From Culex pipiens pallens (taxonomy: Eukaryota > Arthropoda > Insecta > Diptera > Culicidae): DNA of 64,000 bases. The stretch is taken from assembly GCF_016801865.2 (NCBI RefSeq), contig NC_068937.1:112197068-112261067 (forward strand). Direction: 5' to 3'. A program made the position numbers and the translations under genes. The notes beneath the pieces were generated by a model. That model did not search any database. It saw only the letters and a program-made list of their open reading frames with translations, and was not told the origin of the DNA. Shown piece by piece: positions 57,640-64,000 of the stretch. Numbering within the stretch: the stretch's first letter is position 1; each line of letters starts with the position of its first letter.

Positions 57640-60339
57640 ATTTCACTGTGCATTGAATGCATTGCAAATGCCAGCTGAAAGAGGGGTCACCACTTCGCAT
57701 AAAGAATATGGTGCAATAATGGAACCTACCATGCGCTATGTGGCCTAGGAAATAATTAGAAAATGCCACGCAACAATACGAGACTCCTGACGAGAGGTTT
57801 ATTACCAACCACCAGCACAATTACTAGGTTAGAATCATCGCTATACCTTCAAACAGTAAGCTTTCCTTCAATCTTAGTTTTAATGACTCCACAGTTGAAC
57901 CTCAAGCAATTCTAGAAAGGGTCAACCGTCTGGTTTAACTTCTGATTAACCAGTACACTCACTCACTCACATCGCCTTCAACTTCCGGACATTCATTTTA
58001 CAAGTGTTTTGACACTACCAGTCGATTGCCGACCGGTGCCTACGGCTAGCTGGCCTCGCGTGTGTCGGAAATTGATTTCCCATTCCAGCCATGAACCAGG
58101 TTAGTCATGGACCTATTTTTAAGTGGCCCGCAAACCGCGTAGGGACGTAATTTGACAACCCGCCTGTCGTCGAACTTTGGCAAAGCGGATATCATCGTAG
58201 TTGGCTCTGGGCTGTCAACATGCGCGGTTTTGCATGACTGACTGCGGGTTGCATTATTGATTCAATTGGAAAAGTGCAATCAAGTTTGTTGGCTGCAAAC
58301 AGCGGAACAGACTGATTGGCTGCGTTTATAAAAAATGTCAAAAATTTGCATGAAAATTGTGTTTCATTTTATTTTTTCAGGAACCATTCGCACGACAGCA
58401 ATAAAAACGAAAATAATGTCTCCAGTTTTATTTAAAAATCTGAGACACCTAAACAAAGTACTGTTGTTTCTGCTATGCATAATTGGTCGTTTTCCGTAGA
58501 AATCTCAACCTTAGGTCTAAGACCACCCTGAAAAAAAAATCCGAACAAGAATATGTAAAACAGTGTCCCTTTTTTCCAGGAATGTGCTTAAACCTTCCTC
58601 GGACAGATTTTCGCTGCTCATTGTAATAATTGAAAAGATTCCGGTGTCCTCAAAATGCACGAACCTGGTCGGTCGGCCAGGTAATCTGCCTTAATTTCTG
58701 TCCCTTGTCACCGACTGCTGCCACTCCGGGAGAAACATTTCCTGGTACCCATCCGAAATTTCACCCCACACCACCACGGTTCGACAAAGCAAGCTGAGAA
58801 AAATATGCAAATTTTCATTACTTGCCCAATGGCTACCTCGTCCCTTCCCTAAGACACGCAGAGAAACACATTTCCCACTTTTCTGGGTCGTCGTCGTCGT
58901 CGTAATGAAATTTTGTCTCTTGTGGAAAGCCTGTGATGCGTTGTGCGTCGCGTTACACTTGTTACACGTTGTTGAGTGAAGTATAAGGAATAGGTGGTAT
59001 TCACACGCTCGAGCGACCAACTGAAGTGGAAGGGGTTACATCTACTCCTCACCCCACTTTCTACCCAGTCTACAAAGAAATTAAGCAAATTATTAATGCA
59101 AGGAAACACCAGTTTGCTCATCACAGAAAGCCTGCCGGTCCTTCTCCAGAAGACTTTAGGATCCTTTCTGATTTAGAGTGCTCCAAACACCACCCCCAAC
59201 CACCGGGGACGCCCCGGGATCTCCACCCCCATCCGGAAAAACGGTTTGAATTCAAAAGTGGTGGTCGAGATGCAATGCTCCTTCTTGCAAGGACTCGGGA
59301 AATTGCCCTCTGAGGGACGGAAGTTCTCCGGGACCAAGTCCAAATCTGCCTTCCATTCACTTCAATTACATTTGCATAATGGAACAACACATCTCTCTCG
59401 TTCTCGGTACCGTTATCATGCCCACTTCCACCACCAGCAGAGTACCGCAGGTTTCACAAAATTCTTCCCCTGGAAAATGAAATGCCGGCAAAGCTTACGG
59501 AATTCCTGTGAACAGGGCAGCCAGCAAGAGCAACAAAAATGGTTGATTCGCCCTCCCCCGACGAGTTGAGTCGAGAAGAGTGAAATAATAAAACTGAGAA
59601 AATTATCTATTCCTAGTCATGCGCGAGGGCGGGTGGGAGAGGAAAGAAACGGAATGACTGAGATGTTGAAAGTGTTCAAAATAGTTCAATCTGTACTTTT
59701 GTGTGGCTCAAAGTAGGGGAACTATGCCCTTTCTCAGCCTATTTCTATTATCGGCCTATCAGCACTTTGATCATGAATTACAGCTTTTATAAAGTGTTTT
59801 TGACAATTCTGAAGTAATAAATAGCTCAAATAAAAGTGAGCAAGCAACTCTCCATTGTTGATACATCTGAAAATGTTGATTTAATAGCGGAAAATGGCAA
59901 AAGTGATGAGAATGGGTCGAACGGCTTAGTGTGATTAAAATGGGTATATTTCCCCTATGTCGTTTTTTCAGTGTTTCGAAGATCTAAAAATCAAATTTTA
60001 AGAATTCAACTATAACAACAAAAAAAACAAAATCGTCAGGTTTTCAAACGTGCGGTTTGATTTTGAATTCATTTCACAACATTTAAAATTTAACATTAAT
60101 TATTGTTCGGATATATCGTCTTAGAAAGTCTTAGAAAAAAAAGGATTTTGTTTTTTTAGCTCTCTGAGAATATCGTTTGCAAAAACGCAAGAAAAATGAG
60201 AAAAAAAACTGAATATTTTTCGAAAAAAGTCACTAACGTAAGCGTAGAAATAAAAGTGTGTAAAATCAAATTAAAGTCAAACTCAAGCGTGATTTTCGAA
60301 ATTTCAAAACAAAAAGTATCGACAAATGAGCACTCCAAA
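57640..60339. other. Intergenic, no gene recognised
   Basis: The most unique-looking, less AT-biased part of the window (58.0-59.6 kb). It has a short GTC run at 58888-58905 and overlapping frames of 60-109 codons on both strands around 58690-59570. None shows a recognisable domain or a convincing splice pair. A regulatory role cannot be tested by eye. Confidence 0.4.
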
Positions 60340-60600
60340 ATAGGTCGATTTCAACATTTTTTTATTTTTTGTATTTGTTTTTTATTTGGCTCAAACTTTG
60401 TGGTGGCTCTCCCTGCCATTTTGTGTCATTGGTTCACCCATACAAGTCTCCATACAATTTTGGCAGCTGTCCATACACAAATTCGAATATATTCGAAAAT
60501 CTGTAACTTTTTAAGGAACTTCCTGATCCATTTGGTGCCTTCGGCAAAGTTGAAGGTGATAAGGACTATTCAGAAAAAAGGGACACACAAAAATTTTGCC
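60340..60600 (+). repeat. Diverged R2-like fragment
   Basis: Words CCATACAATTTTGGCAGCTG, GTGCCTTCGGCAAAGTTGAA and GATAAGGACTATTCAGAAAA parallel the R2 left arm. Too diverged to delimit exactly. Confidence 0.55.
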
Positions 60601-61296
60601 GATTTTTCAAATAACACTGACCTATAAACATTTACAAAAGTTTGTATGGAAAATTAGCCGAAACCATTCAGCCCTGTCTAAAAACATTTTTGAAAAATTC
60701 AAAGCGCACGTATTTCTGGGGACCCCAAACTTCATGCTTCCCCTCGAGTTTAGTCTGCGCAGAATTTTTGTTGGTCGGTGTAATTTTTTTTTCACAGAAA
60801 GCTCAATTTCTTTTGGAATATAAATCGAAATTTCATGCATTTATTTTTTTTACCTCATTTTTATAATGTAAATTTGAATATGCAATTTAAAAGTACTGAA
60901 CAGATTTTTGGATAAATATTGATCCTTGCACTGTAACTTGGATTTGGCCCGCACTTTTCTCTCGCACTTTTGACAACAAAATTTTCAAAAACTAGACAAC
61001 CAGCAGTTGTTTATTTACATTTCCTGTCGCAATTTCCTCCAAACTGGACAATCGCACTTTAAAATTGCGATTGACAGGTGAGCAACATCGGCTCGCTTTG
61101 ATCATTTTTTGAGAAAATTTAAATTTCCCAAGTCAGTTTGACAAGTCGCAATAGTGCGGCAATAGTGCGATCGATAGCAATAAGTGCCATGTTTTCAAGA
61201 TAATGCCACCGAAAGTTTGATTTCAGTGAGTTTGCCGTTATTAGATATTTTAAAATAGTGACCATCCTAAGTAACATTTTAGGCTTTATCAAAGCT
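60601..61296. other. Intergenic, no gene recognised
   Basis: AT-rich, with the word TCGCACTTT recurring a few times near 60960-61060 (for example 60961 and 61041). No gene or RNA recognised. Confidence 0.4.
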
Positions 61297-62885
61297 ATCC
61301 ACGGCGTGTTTTCTGGGCAACCTTAAGGAGAAAAAATAGTCATCACTACTTTCAAATGTGTCTTATAGGAAATTTTCTCAGCTTTCCAATGCTTCTAAGA
61401 GCGAAATGTTTCATCGGGAAATTTCTGAGATATCTCTATTTTAAGTTTTTTCTTTTAAAATCCTTGATTATTAATTGGACACTTTTAAATAACAGTCCAG
61501 GAAACTTGTCAAATTCTGTGTTTCATGTGTCTTTTACTCATCAAAATGTGCAGAATAAGACAAGAAACAACTTTGTAGAAGGTTGCAAACCGCTAAACAT
61601 TTTGAAAATTAAGTTTTAACCGAATTTTTGGATATGTGGGATTTATTCAAATATTAAAATAATAAAATCGTATTGAAACATTATTTTTAAAAGAACAAAT
61701 AGATTATTACATAATTGATGTGTACAAATAACACCGGTCTGCTCTGATCCAGCTTGGAATTAGCTGATACAACCTAAATTTCTACAGGTTTGAGATTGAT
61801 AGGGTATTACAAGATTTTTATGAATAAATATAATATTTCCTTAATCAAACACTAAACAGTTGCATGAAAACAAAACATGTTTAATACTAGAAATTAAACT
61901 GCAAATTACTGTTGCGAGCTTAAGGAGAAATACTTTTCATTAGTATGAAATGATTGTTTTAGTTTTTTTGTATTAAATGATTAAATGATTAGCAATATTT
62001 TAGAAGTTTTTAAGACTCTCATCTTCAATCTCATCTATAAAAAAATATATATAGTTCTGATTTTTTTTTCAAATAGTTTGATAAGAAAGTATCTGTTTGT
62101 TTTTTTTTGTTAAAATATTATTTAATTTTTGTTCAAACAAAAAAAATGTTTGTGACGATGTTTTCAGCATTCTGAATTGGAAGACTCGAGTTTAAGTGCT
62201 ACTTTTAAGTGCATTTTCAACAGAAAACATTTTATAAAATTTAATTTTTATTTTATACTGATGAAAATATGGCTTTTGAAGCTTGCTACAGTAATATGTA
62301 GTATATTTTCGATTTCAAATCATATTTGTATTTATGTTCCAGGTTAATGTTTGCTTAAGAAAATATCAAATTTATTCATTAAAATTCATTAACAATCACA
62401 AACCAGCCATAGTTTCGGTTGAACAAGCTAAATCAGAGTAGACACGTGTTATTTGTACACAAAAAATATGTAATTATCAAATAATTCTTGTACAAAATAT
62501 ATTTTTACACTGTTTTATGATTTTAATTTCTGAATAAATCCAATATATTCAAAAACTTAGACAAAACATGATTTGCAAAATGTTTAGCGGTTTGCAACCT
62601 TCTACAAAGTTTTTTTTTGTCTTATTCTGCACATTTTGATGAGTAAAAGACACATGAAACACATCATTTGACAAGTTTCCTGGACTGTTATTTAAAAGTT
62701 TCCAATAAATAATAAAGGAATTTAAAACCAAAAACAATAAAATAGAGATATCTCAGGAATTTCCCGATGAAACATTTCGCTCTTAGAAGCATTGGAAAGC
62801 TGAGAAAATTTCCTATAAGACACATTTGAAAGTATCGATGACTATTTTTTCCTGATAAGGTTGTTCTAGAAAACACGCCGTGTGT
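61297..62885. mobile_element. Long-terminal-inverted-repeat element, 1.6 kb
   Basis: The left end CACGGCGTGTTTTCTGGGCA and the right end, ending GAAAACACGCCGTG, are inverted. The arms (about 61297-61780 and 62420-62885) pair through GAAATTTTCTCAGCTTTCCA, GCGAAATGTTTCATCGGGAA, CAGTCCAGGAAACTTGTCAA and TGTACAAATAACAC. The ~640-bp centre has no known domain. I found no target duplication, so the superfamily is open. Confidence 0.75.
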
Positions 62886-64000
62886 CACAACCGCTGTAAA
62901 AACTATCAGCCAAAACCAACATAAAAACCACTAAGTCAGAACTCCGATTAACCTCTGTTAAAACGCAAAGGGACCTCCGCAAACGGCTGTCACGACCTTT
63001 TTATAAAACCTACATATGAGTTCAAAACTTTACAACTGATTCCTAACAACATCCTCAAAGCCTTGATAAAACCTTTGTTAAAACCTAGTCAGGAGTTAAT
63101 GAATAATGACATTTCGTACGTCTTCAAACGTCTTATGCCAAACAGGTTTTATTTTGGCAAAAAATAAGTCTTTATCTTGCCAAATCATAAAATGGAGATG
63201 GTTTGCAAAAATGGCGATGATAAATAATAGATATTGGAGGTAATCAAAATTATTTGAAAGCTTATTTCTCGCAATTGGTGGCTCAAATTTAGCTGCGGTT
63301 GAAATTTTATTAATAAATGTAGGGAAGATAGAGCCAAAAAACTCAACTCGCTTTATTCAAAATCATAATTTGTAATCATATTTTTTAATGTTAAAAAATA
63401 TTTTATTGCAAATCTTTGAAAAAAAGGTCAAATTGTTTATAAACATCAATCGCTATATTAATTATATAAGGAATTCAGCATAAATGATTTTAATTGGCCG
63501 CATTAAAAGCTTTTTATGGAGCTTGTGGTTTTAATTAAGCTTTTTGAATAATACTATTGAGCAATCAAGATGCTACCATAAATCCTTAATGAAACTAGGT
63601 GGTGGCTAGTTGGTTTAAAAATGTTATTTGGGATGAGTGACCATTCCTGAAAATATGTGTATGAAATGTTTAGAATATTTGCTGAAAAATGGTCAAAAAG
63701 ACATTGAAGATTGTACCAGGAAACAGGAAAATTGCACTTTGCTAAGTCCAACCCAAACAACCCTCCATTTTCAAATGCCGATGTCTCACCAACTGATCCG
63801 GTCTTTCCGATTTTAATTTTTTTAAATAAAACATTCGTGAAATTTTTCGATCTTTTTGAAAACACTACTAATTTCAGTTTTTTAATAAGAACAAACATTT
63901 CAAAAGGGCTCAATATTAAAGTTTTGTACCTTTTGAAATAATAGTCTTGCATTACACATCAATGTTTTTGAAACAATTTTAATCAAAAAATCCTAGTTTT
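62886..64000. other. Intergenic with a diverged R2-centre fragment
   Basis: 62886-63120 has several TAAAACC words. From about 63760 to 63960, words such as TGAAATTTTTCGATCTTTT and CATTTCAAAAGGGCTCAATA resemble the R2 centre (6130-6240). A 132-codon minus-strand frame at 63554-63952 overlaps this repeat and is not called as a gene. Confidence 0.4.

Noticed and set aside
59026..59569. Frames of 95 and 107 codons as exons
   Set aside because: They overlap in different frames and with minus-strand frames, have no recognisable domain and no convincing splice sites.

Overview
This window looks like a transposon-dense, gene-poor stretch of a dipteran genome, most likely a culicine mosquito (Culex more likely than Aedes). 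The reasons are a Jockey-type non-LTR retrotransposon with Jockey-style gag zinc knuckles, very many AT-rich inverted-repeat elements with TA target duplications, tRNA-derived SINEs of the kind I associate with Culex, and the absence of any recognisable host exon over 64 kb. The species is inference from recalled families, not a database match. I could not identify a host protein-coding gene.

Layout. 1-4.2 kb: low-complexity intergenic DNA with one dispersed-repeat fragment. 4.2-10.1 kb: a nest in which a half copy of a palindromic repeat (called R2 here) carries two TA-flanked inverted-repeat elements. The second (5288-9938) contains a full R2 palindrome, a ~127-bp tandem array and two LTR-like sequences, one of which marks an exact 575-bp duplication. 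10.1-28 kb: mostly unassigned intergenic DNA with SINEs, foldback elements (13.1-14.2, 21.9-23.3 kb) and an 8-bp-TSD MITE (26.6-27.2 kb). 28.25-29.56 kb: a 1.3-kb pentanucleotide array that switches from AATCC to AATCT in phase. 31.1-31.6 kb: about 480 bp almost devoid of cytosine on the + strand.

33.1-52.6 kb is the centrepiece. A Jockey-clade retrotransposon (18-bp target duplication, A tail) has a duplicated 5' end and ORF1. Its ORF2 is split inside the reverse-transcriptase region by a 13.6-kb hAT-like DNA transposon with an exact 8-bp duplication. That transposon carries a ~4.8-kb minisatellite (unit ~58 bp), two SINEs with their own duplications, and a 6.0-kb CACTA/EnSpm-like element (CACTAC termini, TAA duplication). 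The CACTA element has two opposed arrays of a 144-bp repeat around the C-terminal part of a CACTA-type transposase. Every level is dated relative to the next by target duplications visible in the sequence.

52.6-64 kb: the retrotransposon's host repeat resumes, followed by a TA-flanked foldback, an element rich in ACCAAAA-type motifs, a second copy of the MITE seen at 4.5 kb, unassigned DNA, and a 1.6-kb long-inverted-repeat element (61.3-62.9 kb). There are no operons or host pathways to describe. The biology here is of selfish elements inserting in one another and of tandem arrays expanding inside them. Repeat names R2-R6 are labels for this window only.
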